From: Pseudomonas marginalis
Lineage (GTDB): Bacteria; Pseudomonadota; Gammaproteobacteria; Pseudomonadales; Pseudomonadaceae
Reading direction: 5' to 3'
Length of the DNA: 64,000 bases
Assembly: GCF_001645105.1 (NCBI RefSeq)
Contig: NZ_LKEG01000034.1
Coordinates: 62,223 to 126,222 of the forward strand
This document shows positions 37,878 through 48,268 of this stretch, in pieces. Every line of letters starts with the position of its first letter. Position 1 is the first letter of the stretch. Both the position numbers and the translations under genes were made by a program. Below the pieces are notes generated by a model, which worked only from the letters and a program-made list of their open reading frames with translations, did not search any database and was not told where the DNA came from.

Positions 37878-38831
37878 ATGACCGAGCCACTGCGCATTGT
37901 TTTTGCCGGTACCCCCGAATTTGCCGCCGAACACCTCAAGGCGCTGCTCGCCAGCCCTTATGACGTTGTCGCGGTGTACACCCAGCCGGATCGCCCGGCC
38001 GGGCGCGGGCAAAAACTGATGCCGAGCCCGGTGAAGCAGTTGGCGCTGGAGCACAACATTCCCGTGCTGCAACCACCGACCTTGCGCAACGCCGAGGCCC
38101 AGGCCGAGCTGGCGGCGCTGAACCCGGACTTGCTGGTGGTCGTGGCGTACGGTTTGATCCTGCCGCAAGCGGTACTGGATATCCCGCGCCTGGGTTGCAT
38201 CAACAGCCATGCGTCATTGCTGCCACGTTGGCGCGGTGCGGCGCCGATCCAACGTGCCGTCGAGGCCGGTGACAGCGAGAGCGGCGTGACCGTAATGCAC
38301 ATGGAGGCGGGCCTGGACACCGGCCCGATGCTGCTGAAAGTCACCACCCCGATCACCGCCGCAGACACCGGTGGCAGCTTGCACGACCGCCTCGCCGAGC
38401 TGGGCCCGCCTGCCGTGATCCAGGCCATCGCCGGCCTGGCTGCCGGCACCTTGGAAGGCGAGGTCCAGGACGATAGCCTGGCCACCTACGCCCACAAGCT
38501 GAACAAAGACGAAGCACGCATCGACTGGAGCCGCCCGGCCGTGGAACTGGAGCGCCTGGTACGCGCCTTCAACCCGTGGCCGATCTGCCACAGCACGCTC
38601 AACGGCGAAGCCTTGAAAGTGCTGGCCGCGACCCTCGCCGAGGGCGCAGGCGCTCCCGGTGAAATCATCGGCGCCAGCAAGGACGGCCTGTTGGTCGCTT
38701 GCGGTGAACAGGCGCTGTGCCTGACCCGTCTGCAATTGCCTGGCGGCAAGGCGCTTAATTTCAGCGATTTGTTCAACAGCCGTCGTGAGAAATTCGCCCT
38801 GGGCACCGTCCTTGGAGTGGTCGCCCAATGA
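37878..38831 (+). CDS. fmt: Methionyl-tRNA formyltransferase
   Basis: A 317-residue protein: [40 protein letters not shown] at the N-terminus and the formyl-transfer site [26 protein letters not shown] (about residues 107-133). The C-terminal domain (about 210-317) binds tRNA. It formylates initiator Met-tRNA, the partner step to Def. It overlaps rsmB by four bases (ATGA). Confidence 0.98.
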   Translation: MTEPLRIVFAGTPEFAAEHLKALLASPYDVVAVYTQPDRPAGRGQKLMPSPVKQLALEHNIPVLQPPTLRNAEAQAELAALNPDLLVVVAYGLILPQAVLDIPRLGCINSHASLLPRWRGAAPIQRAVEAGDSESGVTVMHMEAGLDTGPMLLKVTTPITAADTGGSLHDRLAELGPPAVIQAIAGLAAGTLEGEVQDDSLATYAHKLNKDEARIDWSRPAVELERLVRAFNPWPICHSTLNGEALKVLAATLAEGAGAPGEIIGASKDGLLVACGEQALCLTRLQLPGGKALNFSDLFNSRREKFALGTVLGVVAQ

Positions 38832-40138
38832 ATCCACGTCTGGCCGCCGCCAAGGCTCTCGCCGCCGTCCTCAACGGCAAGGCGTCGCTGAACAGTTCGT
38901 TGCCCACGCAGTTGGACAAGGTCGAAGACCGCGATCGCGGCTTCACCCAGGACCTGGCCTTTGGCACGGCGCGCTGGCAGCCACGCTTGTCGGCGCTGTC
39001 GGCCAAGTTGTTGCAGAAACCCTTCAAGGCGGCCGATGCGGATGTCGAGGCGCTGCTGCTGGTCGGCCTCTACCAATTGCTCTACACCCGCGTACCCGCT
39101 CACGCCGCGATTGGCGAGACGGTCGGTTGCGCCGACAAGCTGAAAAAGCCTTGGGCCAAAGCCTTGCTCAACGCCGTACTGCGCCGCGCTCAGCGCGAAA
39201 GCGAAGCGCTGCTGGCCGAGCTGGAACATGACCCCGTGGTGCGCACCGCCCACCCGCGCTGGCTGCAAAAGTCCCTGAAGGCGTTCTGGCCTGAGCAATG
39301 GGAGGCCATCTGCGCGGCGAACAATGCGCACCCGCCGATGATTTTGCGGGTCAACCGTCGTCACCACAGCCGTGACGCCTACCTGCAACTGCTCACCACT
39401 GCCGGTATCAACGCCACGCCGTGCGTGTACAGCGTCGACGGCATCGTATTGGAAGCCGCCGCCGACGTCCGCAGCCTGCCGGGCTTTGCCGAAGGCTGGA
39501 TCAGCGTGCAGGACGAAGCGGCGCAACTGGCCGCCGACCTGCTCGACCTGGCGCCCGGCCAACGCGTGCTCGACGCCTGCTGCGCACCGGGCGGCAAGAC
39601 CTGCCACATCCTGGAAGTCGAAAAAGACCTGGCCGGGGTGGTCGCTGTCGACCTGGAAGCCAAGCGCCTGGTACGTGTGCGGGAAAACCTCGCCCGTCTG
39701 GGCCTCAGCGCCGAGCTGATCGCTGCCGACGGCCGCGACACTGCCACCTGGTGGGACGGCAAACCGTTCCAGCGCATCCTGCTTGATGCGCCGTGCTCAG
39801 CCACCGGTGTGATCCGTCGCCACCCGGACATCAAGCTCACCCGCCAACCCGACGACATCGCCGCCCTGGCCGCACTGCAAGGCGAGCTGCTCGACGCACT
39901 GTGGCCGACCCTGGACGTCGGCGGCATCCTGCTTTACGCCACCTGCTCCACCTTGCCGACCGAAAACACCGAGGTGATCGAAGCCTTTCTCGCCCGTACC
40001 AGCGGCGCACGGGAGCTGGACCTTGCCACCACAGCCGGCATCAAGCAGCCCCACGGCCGCCAATTGCTCGCGCAAGAAGGCGGACACGATGGCTTCTACT
40101 ACGCCAAACTGATCAAGATCGCCGCCGCGCGCGGCTGA
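38828..40138 (+). CDS. rsmB: 16S rRNA (cytosine-967-C5) methyltransferase
   Basis: A 436-residue protein with an N-terminal NusB-like RNA-binding domain (about residues 1-135) and a C-terminal SAM methyltransferase: [15 protein letters not shown] (SAM site), [17 protein letters not shown] (motif IV) and [15 protein letters not shown] (motif VI with nucleophilic Cys). It methylates C967 of 16S rRNA. It is coupled to fmt upstream; trkA follows after 22 bases. Confidence 0.97.
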   Translation: MNPRLAAAKALAAVLNGKASLNSSLPTQLDKVEDRDRGFTQDLAFGTARWQPRLSALSAKLLQKPFKAADADVEALLLVGLYQLLYTRVPAHAAIGETVGCADKLKKPWAKALLNAVLRRAQRESEALLAELEHDPVVRTAHPRWLQKSLKAFWPEQWEAICAANNAHPPMILRVNRRHHSRDAYLQLLTTAGINATPCVYSVDGIVLEAAADVRSLPGFAEGWISVQDEAAQLAADLLDLAPGQRVLDACCAPGGKTCHILEVEKDLAGVVAVDLEAKRLVRVRENLARLGLSAELIAADGRDTATWWDGKPFQRILLDAPCSATGVIRRHPDIKLTRQPDDIAALAALQGELLDALWPTLDVGGILLYATCSTLPTENTEVIEAFLARTSGARELDLATTAGIKQPHGRQLLAQEGGHDGFYYAKLIKIAAARG

Positions 40139-40160
40139 ATGGTTTTAAGGGAGTGACCGG

Positions 40161-41534
40161 ATGAAAATCATCATCCTTGGGGCAGGGCAGGTCGGCGGTA
40201 CGCTGGCTGAACATTTGGCCAGCGAAGCCAACGACATCACCGTGGTCGACACCGATGCCGAGCGCCTGCGCAACCTCGGCGACCGCCTGGACATCCGTAC
40301 GGTGCAGGGCCGCGCGTCGTTCCCGACGGTGCTGCGCCAGGCGGGTGCGGATGATGCCGACATGCTTGTCGCCGTGACCAACAGCGATGAAACCAACATG
40401 GTCGCCTGCCAGGTCGCCCACACGCTGTTCCACACGCCGACCAAGATCGCCCGTGTGCGCGAAGCGGCCTACCTGACCCGCGCCGGGCTGTTCGACAACG
40501 ACGCGATTCCGGTGGACGTGTTGATCAGCCCGGAGCAAGTGGTCACCCACTACATCAAGCGCCTGATCGAGATCCCCGGCGCTCTGCAGGTGATCGACTT
40601 TGCCGGTGGCAAGGCGCAACTGGTCGCGGTGAAGGCCTATTACGGCGGCCCGCTGGTGGGCCAGCAACTACGGCAGCTGCGTGAACACATGCCGAATGTG
40701 GAAACCCGCGTCGCGGCGATTTTCCGCCGTGACCGACCGATCCTGCCCCAGGGCGATACGGTGATCGAGGCTGACGACGAGGTGTTTTTCATCGCCGCCA
40801 AGGCGAATATTCGCGCCGTCATGAGCGAAATGCGCCGCCTCGACGAGACCTACAAACGCATCGTCATCGCGGGTGGCGGGCAGATCGGCGAGCGCTTGGC
40901 CGAAGCCATCGAAAGCCGCTACCAGGTGAAGATCATCGAGATGAGCCCAGCACGCTGCCGGCATTTATCCGACACCCTGGACAGCAGCGTCGTACTGCAA
41001 GGCAGCGCCTCGGACCGCGACCTGCTGATGGAAGAAAACATCGCCGACGCCGATATCTTCCTGGCCCTGACCAACGATGACGAAGCCAACATCATGTCGT
41101 CGCTGCTGGCCAAGCGGCTGGGGGCGAAGAAGGTGATGACCATCATCAACAACCCGGCCTATGTGGACTTGATCCAGGGCGGTGATATCGACATCGCCAT
41201 CAGCCCGCAATTGGCCACCATCGGCACCCTGCTGGCCCACGTACGCCGTGGCGATATCGTCAGCGTGCACTCCCTGCGTCGGGGCGCGGCGGAAGCCATC
41301 GAGGCGATTGCCCACGGTGACTCGAAATCGAGCAAGGTGATCGGCAAGGCAATCCGCGATATCGGCCTACCACCGGGCACCACCATTGGCGCGATCATTC
41401 GTGATGAAGAAGTGATCATTGCCCACGACGACACGGTGATCGCCACCGGAGACCATGTGATCTTGTTCCTGGTGGATAAAAAACATATCCGCGATGTGGA
41501 GAAACTGTTCCACGTGGGGTTGAGCTTCTTCTAA
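40161..41534 (+). CDS. trkA: Trk potassium uptake system, NAD-binding regulator TrkA
   Basis: A 457-residue protein made of two tandem RCK units. Each has a Rossmann nucleotide site: [19 protein letters not shown] (residue 2 on) and [19 protein letters not shown] (about residue 233 on), with TrkA_C domains at about 140-220 and 370-455. It is the cytoplasmic gating subunit of TrkH/TrkG K+ transport; no trkH is near. It closes the def-fmt-rsmB-trkA operon and is followed by a REPIN. Confidence 0.97.
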   Translation: MKIIILGAGQVGGTLAEHLASEANDITVVDTDAERLRNLGDRLDIRTVQGRASFPTVLRQAGADDADMLVAVTNSDETNMVACQVAHTLFHTPTKIARVREAAYLTRAGLFDNDAIPVDVLISPEQVVTHYIKRLIEIPGALQVIDFAGGKAQLVAVKAYYGGPLVGQQLRQLREHMPNVETRVAAIFRRDRPILPQGDTVIEADDEVFFIAAKANIRAVMSEMRRLDETYKRIVIAGGGQIGERLAEAIESRYQVKIIEMSPARCRHLSDTLDSSVVLQGSASDRDLLMEENIADADIFLALTNDDEANIMSSLLAKRLGAKKVMTIINNPAYVDLIQGGDIDIAISPQLATIGTLLAHVRRGDIVSVHSLRRGAAEAIEAIAHGDSKSSKVIGKAIRDIGLPPGTTIGAIIRDEEVIIAHDDTVIATGDHVILFLVDKKHIRDVEKLFHVGLSFF

Positions 41535-41549
41535 ATCGGAGTATTCCAC

Positions 41550-41644
41550 TGTGGCGAGGGAGCTTGCTCCCGTTGGACTGCGTAGCGGTACCATAGATTT
41601 TGCGAGCGCTTCGCACTCGAGCGGGAGCAAGCTCCCTCGCCACA
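41550..41644. repeat. REPIN between trkA and the TPR gene
   Basis: Left TGTGGCGAGGGAGCTTGCTC at 41550 and right arm ending in GAGCAAGCTCCCTCGCCACA at 41644, with diverged inner parts. Same subtype as 15041-15157. Confidence 0.88.
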
Positions 41645-41674
41645 ACAGCCTTCTTTCACGCAAGGTGACAATAA

Positions 41675-41986
41675 ATGCTCGAATCCCTGGAAAAAATGCT
41701 CGCCAAGGGTGTGGATAACGCGCTGCTGCGGTTTGGTTTGGGCAAGGGTTATCTAGACCTGAAGGACAACGCCAAGGCGGCGGAGCATTTGCAGAAGTGC
41801 GTCGAGTTCGATCCGAAGTATTCGGCGGCGTGGAAGTTGTTGGGCAAGGCTCACCAAGCGCAGAGTGACAGTGACGCCGCGCGACAGGCGTGGGAGAAGG
41901 GTATCGAAGCGGCCCAGGCCCATGGCGACAAACAGGCCGAGAAAGAGATGACGGTGTTCCTGAGAAAACTCGACCGCCAAGCTTGA
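41675..41986 (+). CDS. Small tetratricopeptide-repeat protein
   Basis: A 103-residue helical protein with two TPR-like units: ALLRFGLGKGYLDLKDNAKAAEHLQKCVEFDPKYSAAWKLLGKAHQAQSDSDAARQAWEKGIEAAQ. No signal peptide. AAGGTG lies 10 bases before the ATG. It is conserved at this place in Pseudomonas and probably mediates protein-protein contact; partner unknown. It is boxed in by two REPINs. Confidence 0.85.
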   Translation: MLESLEKMLAKGVDNALLRFGLGKGYLDLKDNAKAAEHLQKCVEFDPKYSAAWKLLGKAHQAQSDSDAARQAWEKGIEAAQAHGDKQAEKEMTVFLRKLDRQA

Positions 41987-41995
41987 GTGGGATTC

Positions 41996-42090
41996 AAATG
42001 TGGGAGGGGGCTTGCTCCCGATGGCAGTGTGTCAGCCAATGTATCTGTAGCTGATAGGCCGCAATCGGGGGCAAGCCCCCTCCCACATTT
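41996..42090. repeat. REPIN between the TPR gene and lpxL
   Basis: Left arm starts AAATGTGGGAGGGGGCTTGC at 41996, right arm ends CCCCCTCCCACATTT at 42090. It belongs to the GTGGGAGGGGGC subtype and lies between convergent genes. Confidence 0.88.
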
Positions 42091-42120
42091 AGCCCTATTC
42101 TGGTCCTGAACCAGTGGCAG

Positions 42121-43008
42121 TCAGTACCACCGCTCTTCACCCGGTGGGCGTTTCTTGAAGCGCTTCATGCTCCACATGTACTGGCTCGGATAAGCGCCGA
42201 CATATCGCTCCACCACCTTGCTCATCGCTGCGCAGGACGTGGCGGTGTCGGTGCTGTACATGTCTTCCGGCGCCGCTTCCAGGATCACTTTGTAGCCCGA
42301 GCCATCCGGCAGCCGCAGCGCATGCAGGAATACGCCCACCGCCTTGTGGCCGGCGAGCATGTTCGGCACGAACTTGCTGGTGAGTGCCTGGGTGGCGAAG
42401 AACGGCACGAAGATCCCGGCGGATTCAGCAGGCTCAGGATCGGCCGGGATTCCCACCTGGCCGCCCTTGCGCACTTCCTTGATCACACTGAGGATGCCTT
42501 CCTTGGTCGACGCCGCTACGCGGTTGCCCAACTGCACGCGCTGCTTGCGCAGCAACTCATCCACTGCCTTGAGCTTCGGCGGCCGGTAGAAAATGATCGG
42601 TTTGCACTGGCTGCAATAGAAGTGGTTCAGCACTTCCCAATTGCCCAAGTGGCTGGTGATGCCGACCACGCCTTTGCCCGAGGCGAGGGCTTCGTGCAGC
42701 ACTTCCAGGCCTTCGACTTCGCGCACCAGGTCGATGGAGCGCTGGGCCGGCCAGATCCAGGCGCAGGCGCTTTCGGTGAGGGACTTGCCGATGTCCTTCA
42801 GGCTCTGGCCAACCAGGCGCTCGCGTGCAGCCGGGTCCATATCGGGGAAGCATTTGGACAGGTTGATCCGCACCGTGTCGCGGGAACGGTTGGGGGTTTT
42901 CCACATGATCCAGCCAATCGCCGTACCGACCGCTTGGACAGCGCGCCAGGGCAGCAAGGCAAACAATCGAAGAGCGCCTACCAGCAAGGCGCCTTTAAAC
43001 TTTTCCAC
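42121..43008 (-). CDS. lpxL: Lipid A biosynthesis lauroyl-type acyltransferase (HtrB/LpxL)
   Basis: A 295-residue inner-membrane protein of the LpxL/HtrB family, with catalytic H120-LGNW-E125 in GITSHLGNWEVLNHF and a hydrophobic N-terminal helix. It transfers a secondary acyl chain to lipid A; the P. aeruginosa homologue PA0011 adds 2-hydroxylaurate. Exact acyl chain and position here are inferred. It is the last gene before the TPR gene, on the minus strand, after tag. Confidence 0.92.
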   Translation of the reverse strand: MEKFKGALLVGALRLFALLPWRAVQAVGTAIGWIMWKTPNRSRDTVRINLSKCFPDMDPAARERLVGQSLKDIGKSLTESACAWIWPAQRSIDLVREVEGLEVLHEALASGKGVVGITSHLGNWEVLNHFYCSQCKPIIFYRPPKLKAVDELLRKQRVQLGNRVAASTKEGILSVIKEVRKGGQVGIPADPEPAESAGIFVPFFATQALTSKFVPNMLAGHKAVGVFLHALRLPDGSGYKVILEAAPEDMYSTDTATSCAAMSKVVERYVGAYPSQYMWSMKRFKKRPPGEERWY

Positions 43009-43050
43009 AGGTCACTCCTGATCGTGTGTGTGGTGCGCAAAGCCGGCATT

Positions 43051-43608
43051 CTAACCGGCGTTGGCCAGGTCCGCGTAACGGTCGCAGTCCTGGGTGTGGT
43101 CCATGACCATGCCCGAGGCCTGCATGAACGCGTAACAGATGGTGGGGCCGACAAAGGTAAAGCCGGCTTTTTTCAAGGCTTTGCTCATGGCTTCAGCCTC
43201 CGGCGTGATCGCCGGGACCTCGCTGCGGTCCTTGAAATGATTGACCTTGGGCACGCCGCCGACGAAGGACCAGAGCAACCCGACCGGGTCCTCCAGCGCC
43301 AGCCAGGCGGCGGCGTTGCGGCGGGTGGCGTTCAGCTTGAGGCGATTGCGTACGATGCCCGGATCCAGCATCAACGCTTCAATTTCGGCATCGGTCAGCT
43401 TTGCCAACCGCTGCGCATCAAAACCGAACAAGACCTTTCGATAATGCTCGCGTTTGCGTAAAACGGTGATCCAAGACAGGCCCGCCTGGAACCCTTCGAG
43501 TAAAAGCAACTCGAACAGACCCTGCGCATCGCGCAGCGGCGTTCCCCACTCCTGATCGTGATAAGCCATGTACAGCGGATCTTCAGAACACCAAAAGCAG
43601 CGTGGCAT
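43051..43608 (-). CDS. tag: DNA-3-methyladenine glycosylase I
   Basis: The start at 43608 gives MPRCFWCSEDPLYMAYHDQEWG and 185 residues. The zinc ligands C4 and H17 and the C-terminal H-x3-C (MDHTQDC) match E. coli Tag. It cuts 3-methyladenine from alkylated DNA. The frame stays open far upstream through the glyQ gene, but that is an antisense artefact. It is divergent from glyQ, 81 bases apart. Confidence 0.96.
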   Translation of the reverse strand: MPRCFWCSEDPLYMAYHDQEWGTPLRDAQGLFELLLLEGFQAGLSWITVLRKREHYRKVLFGFDAQRLAKLTDAEIEALMLDPGIVRNRLKLNATRRNAAAWLALEDPVGLLWSFVGGVPKVNHFKDRSEVPAITPEAEAMSKALKKAGFTFVGPTICYAFMQASGMVMDHTQDCDRYADLANAG

Positions 43609-43636
43609 AAGGCTCCAGGGGATGGTGGCGCGGCCG

Positions 43637-43642
43637 AATCGG
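43637..43642 (+). promoter_or_regulatory. Likely -10 element upstream of glyQS
   Basis: TATACT in GGGTATACTCCCG fits a sigma70 -10 box, about 48 bases upstream of the glyQ GTG start. A clear -35 at 17 bases is not evident, so the call is moderate to weak. Confidence 0.4.
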
Positions 43643-43689
43643 GTATACTCCCGCTCTTTAAATCGCAGCCCAAGTAACAGGTGAATTTC

Positions 43690-44643
43690 GTGAGCCAGCC
43701 TACGCCAGCCGTGCGTACCTTCCAAGACTTGATCCTCGCCCTCCAGCAATACTGGGCCGAGCAAGGTTGTGTGGTACTTCAGCCCTACGATATGGAAGTA
43801 GGCGCCGGCACTTTCCACACCGCTACATTCCTGCGGGCCATCGGCCCGGAAACCTGGAACGCCGCTTATGTGCAGCCCAGTCGTCGCCCGACTGACGGCC
43901 GCTACGGCGAAAACCCGAACCGTCTGCAGCATTACTACCAGTTCCAGGTGGTACTGAAGCCGAACCCGGACAACTTCCAGGAACTGTACCTGGGCTCGCT
44001 CAAGCATGTGGGCCTGGACCCACTGGTCCACGACATCCGTTTTGTCGAAGACAACTGGGAATCGCCGACCCTGGGCGCCTGGGGCCTGGGCTGGGAAGTC
44101 TGGCTCAATGGCATGGAAGTGACGCAATTCACTTACTTCCAGCAAGCGGGCGGTATCGAGTGCTACCCGGTGACCGGCGAGATCACCTACGGTCTCGAGC
44201 GCCTGGCCATGTACCTGCAAGGCGTGGATTCGGTCTACGACCTGGTGTGGGCTGACGGCCCGTTCGGCAAAGTCACCTACGGCGACGTGTTCCACCAGAA
44301 CGAAGTGGAGCAGTCCACCTACAACTTCGAACACGCCAACGTCGACAAGCTGTTCGAACTGTTCGACTTCTATGAAAGCGAAGCCAAGCGCCTGATCGAA
44401 CTGGACCAGCCGTTGCCGTTGCCGAGCTACGAAATGGTGTTGAAGGCATCGCATACCTTCAACCTGCTGGACGCGCGCCGTGCCATCTCGGTAACCGCGC
44501 GCCAGCAATACATCCTGCGTGTGCGCACCCTGGCGCGTTCCGTCGCCCAAGCCTACCTGCTGGCTCGCGCCAAGCTGGGCTTCCCGATGGCAACCCCGGA
44601 CCTGCGTGATGAAGTGTTGGCTAAGCTGGAGGCTGCACAATGA
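43690..44643 (+). CDS. glyQ: Glycyl-tRNA synthetase alpha subunit
   Basis: I take the GTG at 43690 as the start ([22 protein letters not shown]), giving 317 residues; AGGTGA lies eight bases upstream. An in-frame GTG at 43681 overlaps that ribosome site and is less likely. It holds the class II catalytic motifs ([19 protein letters not shown]) and forms the alpha2-beta2 enzyme with GlyS. It overlaps glyS by four bases. Confidence 0.97.
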   Translation: MSQPTPAVRTFQDLILALQQYWAEQGCVVLQPYDMEVGAGTFHTATFLRAIGPETWNAAYVQPSRRPTDGRYGENPNRLQHYYQFQVVLKPNPDNFQELYLGSLKHVGLDPLVHDIRFVEDNWESPTLGAWGLGWEVWLNGMEVTQFTYFQQAGGIECYPVTGEITYGLERLAMYLQGVDSVYDLVWADGPFGKVTYGDVFHQNEVEQSTYNFEHANVDKLFELFDFYESEAKRLIELDQPLPLPSYEMVLKASHTFNLLDARRAISVTARQQYILRVRTLARSVAQAYLLARAKLGFPMATPDLRDEVLAKLEAAQ

Positions 44644-46694
44644 GTGCTCAAGATTTCCTGGTTGAACTGGGCACCGAAGAGCTGCCACCCAAGGCACTCA
44701 ATACCCTGGCCGACGCGTTCCTGGCCGGTATCGAAAAAGGCCTGCACAGCGCTGGCCTGAAGTTCGAAGCGAAGAAAGTCTATGCCGCGCCACGTCGCCT
44801 GGCCGTGTTGCTGACCGCGCTGGAAACCCAGCAACCGGACCGCAGCATCAACCTCGACGGCCCGCCGCGCCAGGCGGCGTTCGACGCCGAAGGCAACCCG
44901 ACCCAGGCCGCCCTTGGTTTTGCCAAGAAGTGTGGCGTGGAGCTGAGCGAGATCGACCAGAGCGGCCCGAAACTGCGTTTCAGCCAGGTCATCACCGGCA
45001 AGCCGACCGCCAGCCTGCTGCCGACCATCGTTGAAGACTCCCTGAACGACCTGCCGATCCCCAAGCGCATGCGCTGGGGTGCACGCAAGGAAGAGTTCGT
45101 GCGTCCAACCCAATGGCTGGTGATGCTGCTCGGTGACCAAGTCATCGACTGCACCCTCCTTGCCCAGAAGGCCGGCCGTGACTCCCGTGGTCACCGCTTC
45201 CATCACCCGCAAGCCGTGCGCATCACCTCGCCAGCCAACTACGCCGCCGACCTGCGCGCCGCTTACGTGCTGGCCGATGCCAACGAGCGTCGCGAGCTGA
45301 TCAGCAAGCGCACCGAAGAGCTGGCCCGCCTGCAGGAAGGCACCGCCATCGTGCCGCCAAGCCTGCTCGACGAAGTGACCGCGCTGGTTGAATGGCCGGT
45401 GCCGCTGGTGTGCTCGTTCGAGGAACGTTTCCTCGACGTGCCGCAGGAAGCCCTGATCACCACCATGCAGGACAACCAGAAGTACTTCTGCCTGCTGGAC
45501 GTGGACGGCAAATTGCTGCCGCGCTTTATCACCGTGGCCAACATCGAGAGCAAGGACCCGCAGCAGATCATCGCCGGTAACGAGAAAGTCGTTCGCCCGC
45601 GCCTGACCGACGCCGAGTTCTTCTTCAAGCAAGACAAGAAGCAGAAGCTGGAAGACTTCAACCTGCGCCTGCAGAACGTGGTGTTCCAGGAAAAACTGGG
45701 CAGCGTCTATGACAAGGCTGTGCGGGTTTCCAAGCTGGCCGCCTATATTGCACAACGTATTGGTGGCGACGCGGCCTGGGCTGCGCGTGCAGGCCTGCTG
45801 TCCAAGTGCGACCTGGCCACCGAGATGGTCGGCGAGTTCCCGGAAATGCAAGGTGTTGCCGGCTACTACTACGCCCTCAACGACGGCGAGCCGAACGATG
45901 TCGCCCTGGCGTTGAACGAGCAGTACATGCCGCGCGGTGCCGGTGCTGAACTGCCGACCACCCTGACCGGTGCAGCCGTGGCAATCGCCGATAAGCTGGA
46001 CACCCTCGTGGGTATCTTCGGTATCGGCATGTTGCCAACCGGCAGCAAAGACCCGTATGCCTTACGCCGTGCGGCGCTGGGTGTACTGCGCATCCTGATC
46101 GACAAGAAGCTCGACCTCGACCTGACCCAGGCCGTGGTGTTCGCCGTCGGCCAGTTCGGTGCCAAGGTCAAGCAGGCCGGCCTGGCCGAGCAAGTGCTGG
46201 AGTTCGTGTTCGACCGCCTGCGTGCGCGTTACGAAGACGAAGGCGTGGACGTGTCGGTGTACCTGTCGGTACGTGCCCTGCAGCCGGGTTCGGCGTTGGA
46301 CTTCGACCAACGCGTACAAGCCGTGCAGGCCTTCCGCAAACTGCCGGAAGCCGATGCCCTGGCCGCCGTGAACAAGCGTGTGTCGAACCTGCTGAGCAAG
46401 GCCGAAGGCCTGGGCAACGCCGACGTCGACCCTGGCTTGTTCGCCGATGCCAAGGAGTTCTCGCTCAACTCGGCCATCGCCAAGGCTGAAAACGCTGTGA
46501 AGCCGCTGATCGCCGAACGCAACTATGCCGAAGCGTTGGCGCGCCTGGCGACCTTGCGCGAGCCGGTGGATGCGTTCTTTGAAGCGGTAATGATCAATGC
46601 CGAAGATGCCGGCGTGCGAAAAAACCGTTACGCGATGCTGGCGCGCCTGCGTGGCTTGTTCGTCAATATCGCTGACATTTCGACGCTGAGCTGA
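44640..46694 (+). CDS. glyS: Glycyl-tRNA synthetase beta subunit
   Basis: A 684-residue protein starting [27 protein letters not shown], with the beta-subunit signature [25 protein letters not shown] and an HD-like domain, plus a C-terminal anticodon-binding part (about 580-684). It recognises tRNA-Gly. It is coupled to glyQ by ATGA overlap; gmhB starts two bases after its stop. Confidence 0.98.
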   Translation: MSAQDFLVELGTEELPPKALNTLADAFLAGIEKGLHSAGLKFEAKKVYAAPRRLAVLLTALETQQPDRSINLDGPPRQAAFDAEGNPTQAALGFAKKCGVELSEIDQSGPKLRFSQVITGKPTASLLPTIVEDSLNDLPIPKRMRWGARKEEFVRPTQWLVMLLGDQVIDCTLLAQKAGRDSRGHRFHHPQAVRITSPANYAADLRAAYVLADANERRELISKRTEELARLQEGTAIVPPSLLDEVTALVEWPVPLVCSFEERFLDVPQEALITTMQDNQKYFCLLDVDGKLLPRFITVANIESKDPQQIIAGNEKVVRPRLTDAEFFFKQDKKQKLEDFNLRLQNVVFQEKLGSVYDKAVRVSKLAAYIAQRIGGDAAWAARAGLLSKCDLATEMVGEFPEMQGVAGYYYALNDGEPNDVALALNEQYMPRGAGAELPTTLTGAAVAIADKLDTLVGIFGIGMLPTGSKDPYALRRAALGVLRILIDKKLDLDLTQAVVFAVGQFGAKVKQAGLAEQVLEFVFDRLRARYEDEGVDVSVYLSVRALQPGSALDFDQRVQAVQAFRKLPEADALAAVNKRVSNLLSKAEGLGNADVDPGLFADAKEFSLNSAIAKAENAVKPLIAERNYAEALARLATLREPVDAFFEAVMINAEDAGVRKNRYAMLARLRGLFVNIADISTLS

Positions 46695-46696
46695 CC

Positions 46697-47233
46697 ATGC
46701 TGAAACTGCTGATTCTCGATCGGGACGGGGTGATCAACTACGACTCCGACGCTTACATCAAGTCGGTGGCGGAGTGGATTCCACTGCCCGGTTCGATCGA
46801 GGCCATCGCGCAGTTGAGCAAAGCCGGCTGGACGGTGGCCATCGCCACCAACCAGTCCGGTATCGCCCGCGGTTATTACGACATCGCCACCCTGGACGCC
46901 ATGCACGCGCGCTTGCGCACGTTGGTGGCCGAGCAGGGCGGTGAGGTGGGGCTGGTGGTGTACTGCCCCCACGGGCCGGATGAGGGCTGCGATTGCCGCA
47001 AACCCAAGCCCGGCATGTTGAAAACCATTGCAGAACATTACAAGGTGCCTTTGGCTGGGATATGGTTCGTCGGGGACAGCCTCGGTGACCTGGAGGCGGC
47101 CAAAGCCGTCGACTCTCAGCCAGTTTTGGTTAAGACCGGGAAAGGCGAAAAGACCCAGGCGAAAAACCTGCCGGTAGGCACCTTGATTTTTGACGATCTG
47201 GCGGCCGTTGCCGCAGAACTTATCAACAACTAG
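46697..47233 (+). CDS. gmhB: D-glycero-beta-D-manno-heptose-1,7-bisphosphate 7-phosphatase
   Basis: A 178-residue HAD phosphatase: D8-R-D10-GVINYDSDAYIKS, TNQSGIARGYY, and the zinc-binding cysteine loop CPHGPDEGCDCRKPKPGM (about residues 92-109) that sets GmhB apart from other HADs. It makes heptose 1-phosphate for LPS core. It follows glyS by two bases; plsC is downstream. Confidence 0.94.
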   Translation: MLKLLILDRDGVINYDSDAYIKSVAEWIPLPGSIEAIAQLSKAGWTVAIATNQSGIARGYYDIATLDAMHARLRTLVAEQGGEVGLVVYCPHGPDEGCDCRKPKPGMLKTIAEHYKVPLAGIWFVGDSLGDLEAAKAVDSQPVLVKTGKGEKTQAKNLPVGTLIFDDLAAVAAELINN

Positions 47234-47315
47234 CCGCCCTCGACTTCCTGACCAAGGACTGTTCGGGAGTGCGCTTTTAACAGGCGGGCCGCGTCCCGCA
47301 ACGGTAAATGCCGCC

Positions 47316-48086
47316 ATGTCGATTTTGCAGGCCATCAGAACCTTTTTCTTTTACCTGCTGTTGGGCACCAGTTCGTTTCTCTGGTGCACCCTGAGCTTTT
47401 TTATCGCGCCGTTCCTGCCGTTCAAGGCGCGCTATCGTTTTATCAACGTCTATTGGTGCCGCTGTGCGTTGTGGCTGACCAAGGTGTTCCTGAACATTCG
47501 CTTCGAGATCAAAGGCGCGGAAAACGTCCCGGACCAACCCTGCGTGATTCTGTCGAACCACCAGAGCACCTGGGAGACGTTCTTTCTCTCGGCGTACTTT
47601 TCTCCGCTGAGCCAAGTGCTCAAGCGTGAATTGCTGTACGTGCCGTTCTTCGGCTGGGCCATGGCCATGCTGCGTCCGATCGCCATCGACCGTGACAACC
47701 CCAAGGCGGCCCTGAAACACGTGGCCAAGAAGGGCGACGAGCTGCTCAAGGATGGCGTGTGGGTGCTGATCTTCCCCGAAGGTACTCGCGTGCCCTACGG
47801 CACCGTAGGCAAGTTCTCACGCGGCGGTACCGCATTGGCGGTCAACGCTAACCTGCCCGTGTTGCCGATTGCTCATAACGCCGGCAAGTTTTGGCCAAAG
47901 ACTGGCTGGACCAAACGCCCGGGCACCATCACGGTGGTGATCGGTGAACCCATGTACGCCGAAGGTGAAGGGCCACGTGCCATTGCCGCACTGAATGACC
48001 GTGCTGCGGCATGGAATGAAGCGCAGCAACGGGCCATGGGCTCACTGCCGCCAGAGCCGGTTGTAGTCGACACTCCGGTGATCTGA
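47316..48086 (+). CDS. plsC: 1-acyl-sn-glycerol-3-phosphate acyltransferase
   Basis: The start at 47316 gives MSILQAIRTFFFYLLLGTSSFLW and 256 residues. After an N-terminal membrane segment it has N-H82-QSTW-E87, the HX4(D/E) acyltransferase motif in its Glu form, and the FPEGTR motif. It makes phosphatidic acid at the inner membrane. An in-frame start at 47190 would overlap gmhB. A consensus DnaA box (48092-48100) follows the stop, then a bidirectional terminator. Confidence 0.95.
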   Translation: MSILQAIRTFFFYLLLGTSSFLWCTLSFFIAPFLPFKARYRFINVYWCRCALWLTKVFLNIRFEIKGAENVPDQPCVILSNHQSTWETFFLSAYFSPLSQVLKRELLYVPFFGWAMAMLRPIAIDRDNPKAALKHVAKKGDELLKDGVWVLIFPEGTRVPYGTVGKFSRGGTALAVNANLPVLPIAHNAGKFWPKTGWTKRPGTITVVIGEPMYAEGEGPRAIAALNDRAAAWNEAQQRAMGSLPPEPVVVDTPVI

Positions 48087-48192
48087 CCATCTGTGGATAA
48101 CCTGTGCACGGTTTGTTGGCGAATTGTGCTTTTTGACTCTTAAGAAGCTGATTTACTTACATATTTCCTAAGCTCATAAAATCACGAAAAAC

Positions 48193-48249
48193 GTGCATAA
48201 GTTTTTTTCGTATAAAAAAACCGGTCCTTGTGACCGGTTTTTTATGCAC
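48193..48249. terminator. Bidirectional terminator between plsC and the histidine kinase gene
   Basis: The inner stem AAAAAACCGGTC / GACCGGTTTTTT (48215-48226 and 48232-48243, 5-base loop) has T-runs on both strands. Outer arms GTGCATAA (48193-48200) and TTATGCAC (48242-48249) are also complementary, so alternative pairing is possible. Confidence 0.85.
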
Positions 48250-48268
48250 AGCAGAAAAGTACGTTTTT

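Noticed and set aside
39372..40164. Open frames overlapping rsmB in other plus-strand phases
   Set aside because: Arg/Pro-rich frame shadows of rsmB without ribosome sites.
43609..44697. Upstream extension of the tag frame through the glyQ region (548 residues in all)
   Set aside because: It is antisense to glyQ, whose protein is full-length and conserved. Tag is complete from 43608 with its zinc Cys at residue 4.
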